DNA from: Geotoga petraea
Lineage (GTDB): Bacteria; Thermotogota; Thermotogae; Petrotogales; Petrotogaceae
Direction: 5' to 3'
Assembly: GCF_900102615.1 (NCBI RefSeq)
Contig: NZ_FMYV01000006.1
Span: forward strand, 112,644-176,643
DNA: 64,000 bases
Below the pieces are notes generated by a model. That model did not search any database. It had not been told where the DNA came from and saw only the letters and a program-made list of their open reading frames with translations. This document shows positions 16,472 to 25,698 of the stretch, in pieces. The position numbers were made by a program, and so were the translations under genes. The stretch's first letter is position 1; each line of letters starts with the position of its first letter.

Positions 16472-18127
16472 ATGAAAATATTGAATAAAAAAATGAAAAT
16501 GAAATTCGTTTTTATACTCACAGTATCAATATCAGTAGCGGTATTAAATGTAAGAATTCCATTTATAGCAAAAAATATGCTTAATCATGCAATTGATTTA
16601 GATTTTAAAAGTATCAAAAAAAGTACAATTAGTTTAGTTTTAACCATAGCAGGAATATTAATAGCAGAATTATTAAGGAAATTTAGCATGACGTCGTACA
16701 AAAAAGATCTAATTAATACAATTAGAGAAAAAATAACAGAAGGATTACTATATAAACCTTTTAATATTTTTCATAAAAGAAAAAATCAAGAGTATATTTC
16801 AATATATAATAACGATATAAACGAAATAGTAAATAATTATTATATACAGTTTATAGATATATTATTCAATTTATTCTCAATAATAATATATTCAACTTCT
16901 CTATTTGGGCTACATCCATTAATAGCATTAGTGGTATTAATTACAAATGCAATTCCATTATTAATACCTATAATTTTCAAAAATAAACTTAATAATGAAA
17001 AACAAGAATATTTAGATAGTTTAAGAAGGTACAATATATCTCTTGGAGATATAATAAATGGTTTTTTGAATATAAAAACAAACAATGTAGAAGAAAAATT
17101 CAAAAATAATTCTAAAAAATTATCTAATGATTCAAATAAAAAAATGCAAAAATATGAAAATACTAATTCGAAATCTCAAATAATTATAGGATTTTTTTCT
17201 TATTTCAACTACATATCTATAATAATAGTTGGAGTTTATTTAATAACAAAAAATCTCATGACTGCAGGAGGACTTCTTGCAGCTGTAGGGGTTTCGGAAA
17301 TGCTTGTTGGCCCTGTAATAAGTATCTCCTATCAATTGAATATATTCAATAGTATAAAAAAAGTAAAAACATCTTTATTTGAAGAATTTAAAATTATAGA
17401 GAATGAAGAACCAAAAATTTATATGAATGAAGATATAGAAGAAATAGAAATAAAAAACTTAAATTTTAAATATGATGAAAATCATGCTTTGAAAGACATA
17501 AATCTTAAATTTGAGAAAAATAAAAAATATCTTATTTACGGTAAAAATGGAAGTGGTAAATCTACTTTATTTAAGTTAATATCTAAAATATATGGAAATT
17601 ACTCAGGGGATATTTTGGTAAATAAAAGACCTTTAAAAAAAATAGAAGATAAATCTTATTATGAAAAAATAGGAATTATTTTTCAAAAACCTTTTATGTT
17701 TAATGATACATTAAAAGAAAATATTTTTTTATATTCAAATTATGAACAAAATAGATTAAACCAAATGATAGAATTAATGAATCTTCAAAGAATAGAAAAT
17801 GATATATATAATGACAAAGATTTTAAAGATAGTGAAGGTAATTTATCTGGAGGAGAAATACAAAAGATAAATATTTCAAGAGTTCTTTTAAAGAAATCAA
17901 AATTTTTGATTATTGATGAAATAACTTCCGCATTTGATGTTAAGAGTGCATATGAATTAGAAAAATCATTATTAGATAACAAAAATCTAACTCTTTTGAA
18001 TATTCAGCATAAACTGAATCGAGAATTAATAGATTTATATGATGAAATAATCATATTAGAAGATGGCAAGGTTAAAAATATATTGAAAAATTCTAAAGAA
18101 AAAGAGTTGATTTTAAATGAATTATAA
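16472..18127 (+). CDS. ABC exporter with fused membrane and ATPase domains
   Basis: This 551-residue half-transporter has an N-terminal six-helix membrane domain (to about residue 290) and a C-terminal ATPase: Walker A GKNGSGKST near 357, signature LSGGEIQK near 457, Walker B FLIIDEITSA, and a degenerate switch region NIQHKLN. There is no C39 peptidase domain at the N-terminus, so any leader removal needs another enzyme. It lies in an operon with the radical SAM maturase and is the likely exporter of the modified peptide. It is expected to form a dimer. Confidence 0.9.
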   Translation: MKILNKKMKMKFVFILTVSISVAVLNVRIPFIAKNMLNHAIDLDFKSIKKSTISLVLTIAGILIAELLRKFSMTSYKKDLINTIREKITEGLLYKPFNIFHKRKNQEYISIYNNDINEIVNNYYIQFIDILFNLFSIIIYSTSLFGLHPLIALVVLITNAIPLLIPIIFKNKLNNEKQEYLDSLRRYNISLGDIINGFLNIKTNNVEEKFKNNSKKLSNDSNKKMQKYENTNSKSQIIIGFFSYFNYISIIIVGVYLITKNLMTAGGLLAAVGVSEMLVGPVISISYQLNIFNSIKKVKTSLFEEFKIIENEEPKIYMNEDIEEIEIKNLNFKYDENHALKDINLKFEKNKKYLIYGKNGSGKSTLFKLISKIYGNYSGDILVNKRPLKKIEDKSYYEKIGIIFQKPFMFNDTLKENIFLYSNYEQNRLNQMIELMNLQRIENDIYNDKDFKDSEGNLSGGEIQKINISRVLLKKSKFLIIDEITSAFDVKSAYELEKSLLDNKNLTLLNIQHKLNRELIDLYDEIIILEDGKVKNILKNSKEKELILNEL

Positions 18128-18255
18128 TTCAAGGTATAAAGATGAAGAGCCTTATAATACCTTAAAAATAATAAAAGAAATTGGGGCTCAATATAGTAAG
18201 AGAAGCAACTTTAAGTGAAGCAAAAAAAATAGATTTTGATAAAAAGAAAATATAA
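18117..18255 (+). pseudogene. decayed YcaO-like N-terminal fragment
   Basis: Two frames joined by one frameshift read SRYKDEEPYNTLKIIKEIG and then LNIVREATLSEAKKIDFDKK. The first part resembles the N-terminal region of YcaO cyclodehydratases, which often start with a 'YKD..PEET...I..IL...G' pattern. The ATG overlaps the end of the exporter gene, as if it had been the next gene of the operon. The rest of the gene is gone. YcaO enzymes act in RiPP modification, which fits the locus, but the fragment is short and the assignment is tentative. Confidence 0.4.
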
Positions 18256-18453
18256 AAGTAATTAAAAAATGTGATTAATAAAGAATTTTATTTTCTGAAA
18301 AAATGAACCAAAATATTATTATTTTAGGAGGAAACCAAATGGGTTTTATTGATTAACATAAACCAGCATGGTATAAATCAAAGTTAATTATGAAATAAAA
18401 ATAAAATAGGTATTCAATACCTAAAAATTAATTTTGATTATGGTGGTGAAAAG
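18256..18453. other. gap with an orphan ribosome site and interrupted mini-frame
   Basis: A perfect AGGAGGAAACCAA site precedes ATG at 18339, but the frame reads only MGFID before a TAA. The frame then continues HKPAWYKSKLIMK to a second stop at 18396-18398. This could be a small peptide gene killed by one nonsense change, or a chance leader. Nothing else is seen. Confidence 0.35.
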
Positions 18454-19674
18454 ATGAATAAAAATTTTTATATATACATAGCGGGAAGATTCACATCAGG
18501 ATTTGGAGATTCTATTCAAATAATTGGTTTCCCCTTGTTGATCTTGGATTTATATGGTTCAGCAAAAATAATGGCTTTGGCTACAACAGTGATTATGATA
18601 ACAGAAATAATGATAAGACCTTTTCTCGGAGTTATAGCAGATAATTTAAATAGAAAAAAATTAATGATAAATACAGACATAGTAAGTGGATTACTTTGCT
18701 TAATTATGGCTTTTGTTGCTTATAAAGATATGTTGAGTTTGCCAATAATAATAATATATCTTGTTATACAGTCATTTGTGAGCACATTATTTGATTCTGC
18801 AAGTTATGCTTTAATGCCAGAGTTAGTAGAAGACAAAAAACTTGAAAAAGCATATTCTTATATGACATTAATAAATAATATTTCTTCTATAAGTGGCCCT
18901 ATAATAGGAACTATGCTTTATAGTTTTTTAGGCATAAAAATACTATTATTAATAAATGGTATATCGTTTTTAATATCAGCTGTAACTGAAATACTTATAA
19001 AATATACTTACAATAAAAATGGAAAAACAAAAAATATATTAAAAATTAAATATATAAAAAATATAAAAGATGGATTTGTGTATATGTTAAAAAGTAAAAA
19101 AATAAAATACGTTGTATCTGTATCAATGATAAATTCATTTTTTATAATCATACCAATTTCCCAGTATTTTGCATTTTTTTTCAAGGAAAATGGATTCGAA
19201 AATTATTATGTAGGTATTGCAAGTAGTGTAATGACAGCAGGCTCTTTAATAGGGGCCACAATGATAATATTTATTAAAAAGAATTTTAACAACAAAAAAA
19301 GTTTTGTTGTCTCTTTCATAATCTTCTCCATCTCTTTTATATTGTTTGGAATAACCCTTGGAATAAATATGCAAAATGAATTGTTTAAATTCATTATATT
19401 ATCTATATGTTTATTTATAAATAGTTTTTTTATGCTTTCTTCAAACGTTATAGTGAATTCAGCTTTTCAAAGGAGTTTACCAAATGAAATGAGAGCGAGA
19501 ATAGGATCTTTCAGATATTTAACAATGCAAATAGCTATGCTTTTAAGTGTTATAGTGGGTGGATTTTTACTCGATTCAAAAGGGAGTGTAGTATATATTC
19601 TTTCTTTTGGTTTTATATACTTATTTATTATATTATTTTTTATATTTCCGAGATACAAGGTTTTACAAAGCTAA
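18454..19674 (+). CDS. MFS efflux transporter
   Basis: A 406-residue protein with about twelve membrane helices. The loop between helices 2 and 3 has GVIADNLNRKKLM, the variant of the MFS 'GxLaDrxGrkk' motif found in drug and siderophore exporters such as the MFS_3/EntS type. The N-terminus is MNKNFYIYIAGRFTSGFGDS. It is followed 22 bp later by a clear paralogue. Two exporters after a peptide locus suggest efflux or self-protection, but the substrate is unknown. Confidence 0.85.
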   Translation: MNKNFYIYIAGRFTSGFGDSIQIIGFPLLILDLYGSAKIMALATTVIMITEIMIRPFLGVIADNLNRKKLMINTDIVSGLLCLIMAFVAYKDMLSLPIIIIYLVIQSFVSTLFDSASYALMPELVEDKKLEKAYSYMTLINNISSISGPIIGTMLYSFLGIKILLLINGISFLISAVTEILIKYTYNKNGKTKNILKIKYIKNIKDGFVYMLKSKKIKYVVSVSMINSFFIIIPISQYFAFFFKENGFENYYVGIASSVMTAGSLIGATMIIFIKKNFNNKKSFVVSFIIFSISFILFGITLGINMQNELFKFIILSICLFINSFFMLSSNVIVNSAFQRSLPNEMRARIGSFRYLTMQIAMLLSVIVGGFLLDSKGSVVYILSFGFIYLFIILFFIFPRYKVLQS

Positions 19675-19696
19675 CAGGTTCTTTCGGAGGGATTAG

Positions 19697-20920
19697 ATGA
19701 ACAAGAACTTTTATCTTTATTTAAGCGGAAGATTTGTTTCCAGATTGGGGGATTCAATACAGGAAATAGGATTTCCTTTATTAATATTAAAAATGTATGG
19801 AACTGCAGCAGCGCTTGGTTCTACAACGATATTTATAGCTATAAGCGATATTGTTGTAAAACCTTTTGTGTCAGTTATTGCAGATAAATATAATAAGAAA
19901 AATATAATGGTATCTATAGACCTTTTAAGTGGAGTGTTGTGTTTATTAGTTGGATTTCTTGCCTTAAAAGATATTTTATCATTACCATTGATTATAATAT
20001 ATCTAATAATACAATCTTTTATAAGTTCTCTGTTTCTTTCTGCGAGTAGAGCTATGGTTCCAGAAATAGTCAAAGAAAATAATTATGAAAAGGCATACTC
20101 TTTAATGTCAATTTCAGATAATTTATCCAGTATCTCTGGACCCGCTTTAGGGGCTATGTTATTTGCTTTTTTTGGAATAGAATACTTACTTTTTATAAAT
20201 GGAATCAGTTTTATAATATCCGGAATAAGTGAGCTTTTTATAAATTATGAATTCAAAAATAAAAAAATAAAATTAAAAGAAATAAATTTTTATAAAGAGC
20301 TGAAAGAAGGTTTAACTTATTTAATCAAAAGAAAAAAATTAGTGTATTTTTCTCTTACAAATGTCATTTTATTTAGTTTTTCAATACCAATAACAGCGAC
20401 TTTCTTACCATTGATGTTGCAAAGAGATGGTGGATTTAATAACTCTTACATAGGTTTTTTTAAAAGTGTTTCAACTCTTGGAACATTAATCGGGGCTACT
20501 TTATTGTTGTTTTTCAGAAAACATTTAGGGAGTTTCAAATTCTTTGTTTCTTCATATCTATTGATAAATTTAAGTATGTTTATGATAGGGATAACAATAT
20601 CCATGAATATAGAAAATAAAATACTACATTTTATAATAATAGCTCCTTTTATATTGATGATAGGATTCTTTGTAATATCCTCCAGCGTATTGATAAGTTC
20701 TAATTATCAAAGGAATGTAGATAATAAAGTTAGGGCTCGTATTGGAGATTTTAATGTAATGGCAATAGAAATATCCTCTATATTTTCTATATTAATGGGA
20801 AGCATATTATTAGACAGAATATCATCAAGAACTTATATAATATTAGTTTGTGCTATAAACTTGGTTCTTTTATTGACATATGTTTTTCCTGGATACAAAA
20901 AGTACATTCAAAAAGATTAA
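19697..20920 (+). CDS. MFS efflux transporter (tandem paralogue)
   Basis: This 407-residue transporter shares its start (MNKNFYLYLSGRFVSRLGDS), the VIADKYNKKNIM motif and the late VRARIGDFNVMAIEISSIFS segment with the preceding gene. The two clearly arose by tandem duplication and have since diverged. A GGAGGGATTAG ribosome site precedes the ATG, and the pair is probably cotranscribed. The gene ends 4 bp before the stop of a convergent gene. Confidence 0.85.
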   Translation: MNKNFYLYLSGRFVSRLGDSIQEIGFPLLILKMYGTAAALGSTTIFIAISDIVVKPFVSVIADKYNKKNIMVSIDLLSGVLCLLVGFLALKDILSLPLIIIYLIIQSFISSLFLSASRAMVPEIVKENNYEKAYSLMSISDNLSSISGPALGAMLFAFFGIEYLLFINGISFIISGISELFINYEFKNKKIKLKEINFYKELKEGLTYLIKRKKLVYFSLTNVILFSFSIPITATFLPLMLQRDGGFNNSYIGFFKSVSTLGTLIGATLLLFFRKHLGSFKFFVSSYLLINLSMFMIGITISMNIENKILHFIIIAPFILMIGFFVISSSVLISSNYQRNVDNKVRARIGDFNVMAIEISSIFSILMGSILLDRISSRTYIILVCAINLVLLLTYVFPGYKKYIQKD

Positions 20921-20924
20921 AACT

Positions 20925-21467
20925 CTATTTCCAAAATTCTATGGTAAGCATAAAACCCAGATTTCTTAAATAATCCCATTGCCAATCACCTTTTAGATTG
21001 ACAGAGTTTTCAACATAATCAAAAGCTCTCTTTAAGTCATTATCATCTGCAACTTTAACCACTAAATCATCAAAAGTTTTTTTTAAAACAATATTTTTAT
21101 TATCTGTATATAAATAAGTATCCACATTAACATTTTTAGATAAATCTAAAAAAACTGGCAACGATTTAATATCAGAAGTGCTAATAAACCCATTTTTAAT
21201 ACCATGTTTTTTTAAGATATAAACTAAAATATCATAGTTAAATTCAATGAATTCATCCAAAACAAAAAACTGTGTAATATAGTTATTATCATCAAGAGAA
21301 TAATAACCAACCTTATTATTCTCTAAATAAACCAAATAAAATTTTGAATTTTCTACTGTTAAACTTTCCCACATATCATCCATAGGCGCTATTAAAGAAT
21401 CTTTGTATAAAGATATAAAATCTTCAATCAAATTTTTATCAATTGATTCAGTATAAAAATTAATCAT
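20925..21467 (-). CDS. GNAT-like acetyltransferase, possibly truncated
   Basis: The 180-residue product starts like a GNAT fold protein: MINFYTESIDKNLIEDFISL, then a beta-rich stretch with KFYLVYLENNKVGYYSL and a following NNYITQFFVLDEF strand. A second half (KKTFDDLVVKVADDNDLKRA) looks like the beginning of another GNAT-like domain, and the protein stops soon after. I therefore suspect loss of the C-terminal domain, with the end lying directly against the MFS gene. Repeat module A lies upstream in the divergent direction. Substrate unknown. Confidence 0.55.
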   Translation of the reverse strand: MINFYTESIDKNLIEDFISLYKDSLIAPMDDMWESLTVENSKFYLVYLENNKVGYYSLDDNNYITQFFVLDEFIEFNYDILVYILKKHGIKNGFISTSDIKSLPVFLDLSKNVNVDTYLYTDNKNIVLKKTFDDLVVKVADDNDLKRAFDYVENSVNLKGDWQWDYLRNLGFMLTIEFWK

Positions 21468-21500
21468 AATCTTCTCCTTTCAAATAAAATACTACATATA

Positions 21501-21785
21501 TTATAGCAAGTGTTTGAAAAAAAAGTTAATTGAAATAAATAATCAGAAACTCAATATTCAGAATAGTTTACTCTCGACACAGATTTGAAACAAAATGGCT
21601 AATCTATATATCAAGGTAATTACATAGATTTCACAAAGTTCAAAAAAATTAATTGATCAACATTTCATTTTGTAACATCCGTAACCTTTTATAGATAAGG
21701 TTTTCCGAAGGTCATTTTCAATTTTGATGTCATATAGATTTCTGTATAATTATAGTAATAAAAATATCTGGCCAGATAAAATAAA
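21501..21785 (+). repeat. promoter module A (first of three copies)
   Basis: About 285 bp nearly identical to 23067-23316 (B) and 31127-31410 (C). The conserved block runs from TTATAG through CAGAAACTCAATATTCAG and AAAAAAATTAATTGATCAAC to a promoter: TTTGAT (21723-21728), 16 bp, TATAAT (21745-21750). A and C also share a leader with ATCTGGCCAGAT, a perfect 12-bp palindrome. The module ends just before the ribosome site of a bacteriocin-like peptide gene. Long conservation upstream of the promoter suggests regulator binding or an RNA. Confidence 0.9.
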
Positions 21786-21801
21786 TAATGGAGGTTTAAA
21801 A

Positions 21802-22098
21802 ATGAATAACGCTATAAGTGATAATACTTATAATTCTAATGGTGATTATACATCTGTAAAAGGTTTTGAAAATTCAATGAAAGTAGAACAAAAAGAAAAT
21901 GATAAAAAATATCAAGAATATAGACATCAAGCTGAAAATAATGTTTTTGCTAAAACTTCTACTGTAGCGGGTGCAGCTTCTTTGGGAAATACTGTAGGAA
22001 AATTGATTAGTTTAGGAATAGGGATATCTAACCCATTAATTACTATTGGTGGAACTGCTGTTGGTATATGGGCGGGGTTACAAATGATAAAAGATTAG
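21802..22098 (+). CDS. bacteriocin-like glycine-rich peptide (98 aa)
   Basis: The ATG at 21802 follows TGGAGG and lies just after module A; an earlier in-frame ATG inside the module is unlikely. The first half is polar and charged (SMKVEQKENDKKYQEYRHQA). The second half is a glycine/alanine-rich hydrophobic stretch, AKTSTVAGAASLGNTVGKLI then GTAVGIWAGLQMIKD, with GxxxG-like spacing typical of membrane-inserting bacteriocins and small phage-like pore peptides. There is no double-glycine leader or signal peptide. It heads a three-gene operon with a 49-residue protein and a membrane protein that could be immunity or export factors. Function unproven. Confidence 0.65.
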   Translation: MNNAISDNTYNSNGDYTSVKGFENSMKVEQKENDKKYQEYRHQAENNVFAKTSTVAGAASLGNTVGKLISLGIGISNPLITIGGTAVGIWAGLQMIKD

Positions 22099-22130
22099 AA
22101 TAAATAAGTATTATAAAAGGAGTTCTAAAA

Positions 22131-22280
22131 ATGTATAGAAATTTAGAAAAAATACATGATAATAATGGAAATTACTATGTTGATTTTTATATATTAGGCA
22201 AATTAATATTTAGAAAAGAGATAATTTTTAAAAATAATAGTATATATACAAACAAAATAAGAAAAGGAGCATATTTGTGA
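22131..22280 (+). CDS. small protein (49 aa), translationally coupled
   Basis: A good AAAAGGAG site precedes ATG 22131. The product begins MYRNLEKIHDNNGNYYVDFY and is basic and aromatic, with a short hydrophobic part (FYILGKLIFRKEIIF). Its stop overlaps the GTG start of the next gene in a GTGA junction, which indicates translational coupling. No family is recognised. Position between the bacteriocin-like peptide and a membrane protein suggests an accessory or immunity role. Confidence 0.6.
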   Translation: MYRNLEKIHDNNGNYYVDFYILGKLIFRKEIIFKNNSIYTNKIRKGAYL

Positions 22281-22957
22281 AAATAATAAAACCCTTAGTT
22301 GAGCAAAATACTAATGATAGAGTATTATCATTAATTACACAGACATTAATAGTGTTATTTTTTTATTTTTATGACAAAAAACATGTATTAAAATATGCTG
22401 TGGATAATGATATAGCTTATAGTTTTTTATTTCTATTTTCTGTTTTTACAGTCATATATACTTTTAGTGATCAAGTAAAAAAAGAATTTGGAATTATTTC
22501 TTTAATGGGAACTATGTTACTTATGGGGAATGTTTTTCTATTATTAATCATTCCAATATTATCTGGAAAGTTTATAATGGCATTAATATATATAGCGTTA
22601 TTCGTATTATTTGATCCAATATTTTATTATAGAGTAATAAAAATACAGATAATAAAATCAGAAATAACATATGAAAAAATAAACGAAAAATACGAAAAAA
22701 TGATGAAGACTTTTTCAAAAAACAACTTTGGTAAACAACTAAAATTACCAACAGAAATACTAGTGCAATTAATAAAAATATTGTTGATAACCTATGCGTT
22801 TTATAAAAACATTGATTTAATGTATATAATATATTATTTAATAATATTAATTCTAATTAGCGTAAGTATATTCCGAGATAAAAAAATAAACGTTATAAAA
22901 TTAATAAATGTAGTAATAAACACACTGGTTATATATTCAATAGTAAGTCTAATATAG
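22277..22957 (+). CDS. integral membrane protein, possible immunity protein
   Basis: A 226-residue protein starting at GTG within the GTGA overlap. It has about six hydrophobic segments, for example SLITQTLIVLFFYFY and LIPILSGKFIMALIYIALFVLF style helices, and a charged cytoplasmic loop (EKINEKYEKMMKTFSKNNFG). I recognise no family. Its last ~60 codons and downstream terminator are duplicated nearly exactly at 29213-29428 after the ABC operon. As the last gene of a bacteriocin-like operon it may confer immunity; this is inference. Confidence 0.65.
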   Translation: MKIIKPLVEQNTNDRVLSLITQTLIVLFFYFYDKKHVLKYAVDNDIAYSFLFLFSVFTVIYTFSDQVKKEFGIISLMGTMLLMGNVFLLLIIPILSGKFIMALIYIALFVLFDPIFYYRVIKIQIIKSEITYEKINEKYEKMMKTFSKNNFGKQLKLPTEILVQLIKILLITYAFYKNIDLMYIIYYLIILILISVSIFRDKKINVIKLINVVINTLVIYSIVSLI

Positions 22958-22989
22958 AACAGGACGAGCTAATGATAGCTTGTTCTGTT
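22958..22989 (+). terminator. hairpin after the peptide operon
   Basis: Arms AACAGGACGAGCTA and TAGCTTGTTCTGTT pair with two G-U pairs across a 4-base loop. A near-copy is at 29399-29428. Confidence 0.75.
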
Positions 22990-23030
22990 TATTATTTAAG
23001 CGTATTGAATTGTTTTTGTTTCAAATTCAA

Positions 23031-23316
23031 TTTATTTTATATGTATATTATTTATTATAGACCATATTATAGCAAATATTTACAAAAAAGTTAATTAAAA
23101 TAAATAATCAGAAACCCAATATTCAGAATAGTTTACTCTCGACACAGAATCGCAACAAAACAGCTAATCTATATATCAGGGTGATTACATAGATTTCACA
23201 AAGTTCAAAAAAATTAATTGATCAACATTTCGTTTTGTAACATTTGTAGCCCTTTACAGATAAGGTTTTCCGAAGGTCGTTTTCAATTTTGATGTCATAT
23301 AGATTTCTGTATAATT
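23031..23316 (+). repeat. promoter module B (second copy)
   Basis: This copy matches modules A and C through the promoter (TATAAT at 23310-23315), then diverges. B and C also share about 35 further bases upstream (TATTATTTATTATA region). It drives the five-gene ABC export operon. Between A and B the ACAAAATG/CATTTTGT pair becomes ACAAAAC/GTTTTGT, a possible compensatory change. Confidence 0.9.
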
Positions 23317-23361
23317 TAAAAGAATAATACGTAATTCTTTTAAAGGATGGGGAGGATATAT

Positions 23362-24084
23362 ATGATTAAAGTTAATGAAGTTAGTAAATCATTTAATAAT
23401 AGTAAAGTATTAAATGGAATTTCTTATGAGATTAAAGATGGAGATTTTGTATTGATCACAGGTGAAAATGGTGCTGGAAAAAGTACACTTTTGAAAATAT
23501 TAATAGGTCTTTTAATACCAGATTCTGGAGATGTTCAAATTGATAATTTTAATGTAAAAAAAGATTGGAAAAAGATATCAAAAGAAATAGGAGTGGTAAT
23601 GTCTAATGAAAGAAGTTTGTATTGGAAGCTTTCTGGAAGAGAAAATTTAGATATATTTGGTGGGATTTATGGTGTTAAAAGAAATAAAAAGAAAGAAAAA
23701 ATAATTGAACTATTGAGATATTTTAATTTAATCGATCATATAGACAAACCAGTAGAAAATTATTCTACAGGGATGAGAAAAAAATTAATGCTTTGTAAGG
23801 CATTGATTCATGAACCAAAGACATTATTTATTGATGAAGCTTTAAACGGGTTAGACCCAAAAGCAACTGAAGAAATGATTTTTTATTTGAATAAACTAAA
23901 TGAAAATGGTTTGACTATAATCATGATAAGTCATATTCTTCATGGTTTTAATGATGACATAAAAATAATGCATTTAAAAGATGGGAAAATTGATTTCATA
24001 AAAAGAATGAAAGAAATAAAAAATAATTCAAATGGCGATATTTATAGCTATTACTCCAATATTTTAAGTGAAGGTGAAAAATGA
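23362..24084 (+). CDS. ABC transporter ATPase
   Basis: A 240-residue ATPase: Walker A GENGAGKST, Q-loop region, signature NYSTGMRKKLMLCKAL, Walker B KTLFIDEALNGLDP and switch ISHI. The NYSTGM signature is typical of ATPases working with ABC-2 permeases (drug, antibiotic or lantibiotic immunity types). ATG 23362 follows GGGGAGG; an upstream ATG at 23347 would overlap the ribosome site. It is the first gene under module B, overlapping the next by 4 bp. Confidence 0.9.
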   Translation: MIKVNEVSKSFNNSKVLNGISYEIKDGDFVLITGENGAGKSTLLKILIGLLIPDSGDVQIDNFNVKKDWKKISKEIGVVMSNERSLYWKLSGRENLDIFGGIYGVKRNKKKEKIIELLRYFNLIDHIDKPVENYSTGMRKKLMLCKALIHEPKTLFIDEALNGLDPKATEEMIFYLNKLNENGLTIIMISHILHGFNDDIKIMHLKDGKIDFIKRMKEIKNNSNGDIYSYYSNILSEGEK

Positions 24085-24842
24085 TGATAGAAATTTTTTA
24101 TCTTGTGAAAAAAGATCTAAAAATAAGAAGCAAATATAAATCTATTTGGTTAAATATGGCTTTAACTCCTTTTTTTATGATATCTCCATACGTTTTTTCA
24201 ACAAAGTTAATTGGTACAGAGTCATTATCTCAGGAAGTATTAATTGGAACACTTCTTTGGTATTGGTTGACTCAATACTTTTTTGGAGTTGGTGATGGTT
24301 TTGGAGAAGAAAGAATGGAAGGCACATTAGTAACTATTATTATATCTCCAGTGAAATTATCTACCTTTTTATTTGCTAAAGGGTTTGACACTTTGATAAT
24401 GAACTTATATTTATCATTTTTCACATTTTTATTTTTTATATTTAATGGAATAAAAATTAATAACATTGTTCCAATTTTTGTATTGTTGCTGATAAGTGGT
24501 TTATACATAACATTTTTTTCATTTTTTTATGCCGCGTTAGCTTTGTGGAAAAGAAGAATAAATAGTATAAATACAACCATTCAATACTTTTTAGGAGTTT
24601 TTTCAGGTATGACGACAGATATAGGCCTGTTTCCGATATATCTAAAAGCAATTTCATATATAATTCCTTTAAGTTATCTTATATCGATTGGAAGAAACAT
24701 TATTAATAGCAATTTTTCTAATAATATAATTTCATTTTTAATTCTAAATATAGTTAGTTTCACATATCTATTTTTGGGTTTATATTTATTAAAAAAAGTG
24801 GAAAATCAAACTCGAAAATCTGGTGGGTGGGAATCATGGTAA
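24081..24842 (+). CDS. ABC-2 type permease
   Basis: A 253-residue membrane protein with six hydrophobic segments and the ABC-2 pattern (FFGVGDGFGEERMEGTLVTI, then SYIIPLSYLISIGRNII). Its start overlaps the ATPase stop (ATGA). With the following permease it forms a heterodimeric channel driven by the ATPase at 23362-24084. Substrate unknown; peptides or lipophilic compounds are usual for this class. Confidence 0.85.
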   Translation: MMIEIFYLVKKDLKIRSKYKSIWLNMALTPFFMISPYVFSTKLIGTESLSQEVLIGTLLWYWLTQYFFGVGDGFGEERMEGTLVTIIISPVKLSTFLFAKGFDTLIMNLYLSFFTFLFFIFNGIKINNIVPIFVLLLISGLYITFFSFFYAALALWKRRINSINTTIQYFLGVFSGMTTDIGLFPIYLKAISYIIPLSYLISIGRNIINSNFSNNIISFLILNIVSFTYLFLGLYLLKKVENQTRKSGGWESW

Positions 24843-25642
24843 ACAGTTTATTTCTAACAAAAGCAAATATTTTAAATGCTAAAAAATATAAAATTGATTG
24901 GTACGGGCAATTTCTAACCCCTTTACTTACAATTTTGCCAGTTGCTTTCATGCTTTATTTTGGAACTAAGTCTGGAATGATAGGTTTTTTTTCAAAAGAA
25001 AAAAGTTTTATAGAAATGATGGGGTTTATTATCTTGGGAGCAGCTTACTGGAATTATGTAGAAGTTTTATGGAATGTTATTTTTCATCTTAGATATCTTA
25101 TGAAAGTTGGACAATTAGAAGAAATATTTATAATGCCAATTAGTTCTTTTGGATATATATTTTCCTGGTCTGTTATGGGTTTTTTAAAAGTAACTGTTGA
25201 ATCAATACCTATTTTGATATTATCTATCATTTTTAGTATTACTGATTTTACTATTTATAATTTTTTAATGTCTATTTTAGTTTTGATAATTTCTATAATA
25301 GCATCTTTTGGTTTTGTATTCTTATTTTTTGGGTTGACATTAAAATTAAAAGATGGAGATGAGTTGGTTAGTTTATTAGGAAATGCATCGCCTTTAATTG
25401 GTGGAATGTTTTTTTCTGTAACTATTTTGCCATTTGGTTTAAGAATAATATCATATATTTTTCCTTTCACTTGGGGACTTGATTTAGTAAGACATTTTTT
25501 AATAGGTACAGAAACAATTTTGGATATTAAAAATCAGTTCATAGTATTAATTGCTTTAACATTATTTTATTTATTTTTAGGGATCGTATCTTTTGTTGTT
25601 TTAGAAAAGAAATCTCGAAAAAATGGACTGCAGGGATTTTAG
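24836..25642 (+). CDS. ABC-2 type permease
   Basis: The second permease, about 268 residues, has six membrane segments and the conserved cytoplasmic pattern LMKVGQLEEIFIMPISSFGY followed by ITVLPFGLRIISYIFPFTWG-like late helices (FPFTWGLDLVRHFLI). ATG 24836 is preferred; a GTG at 24827 is also in frame. The gene overlaps the previous one by a few bases, so the three genes form a tight unit. Confidence 0.85.
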   Translation: MVNSLFLTKANILNAKKYKIDWYGQFLTPLLTILPVAFMLYFGTKSGMIGFFSKEKSFIEMMGFIILGAAYWNYVEVLWNVIFHLRYLMKVGQLEEIFIMPISSFGYIFSWSVMGFLKVTVESIPILILSIIFSITDFTIYNFLMSILVLIISIIASFGFVFLFFGLTLKLKDGDELVSLLGNASPLIGGMFFSVTILPFGLRIISYIFPFTWGLDLVRHFLIGTETILDIKNQFIVLIALTLFYLFLGIVSFVVLEKKSRKNGLQGF

Positions 25643-25698
25643 TTAAATAAATCATTATTTTTTCATGGTTAAAAACTAAATTTTATAAAGGATAAAAA

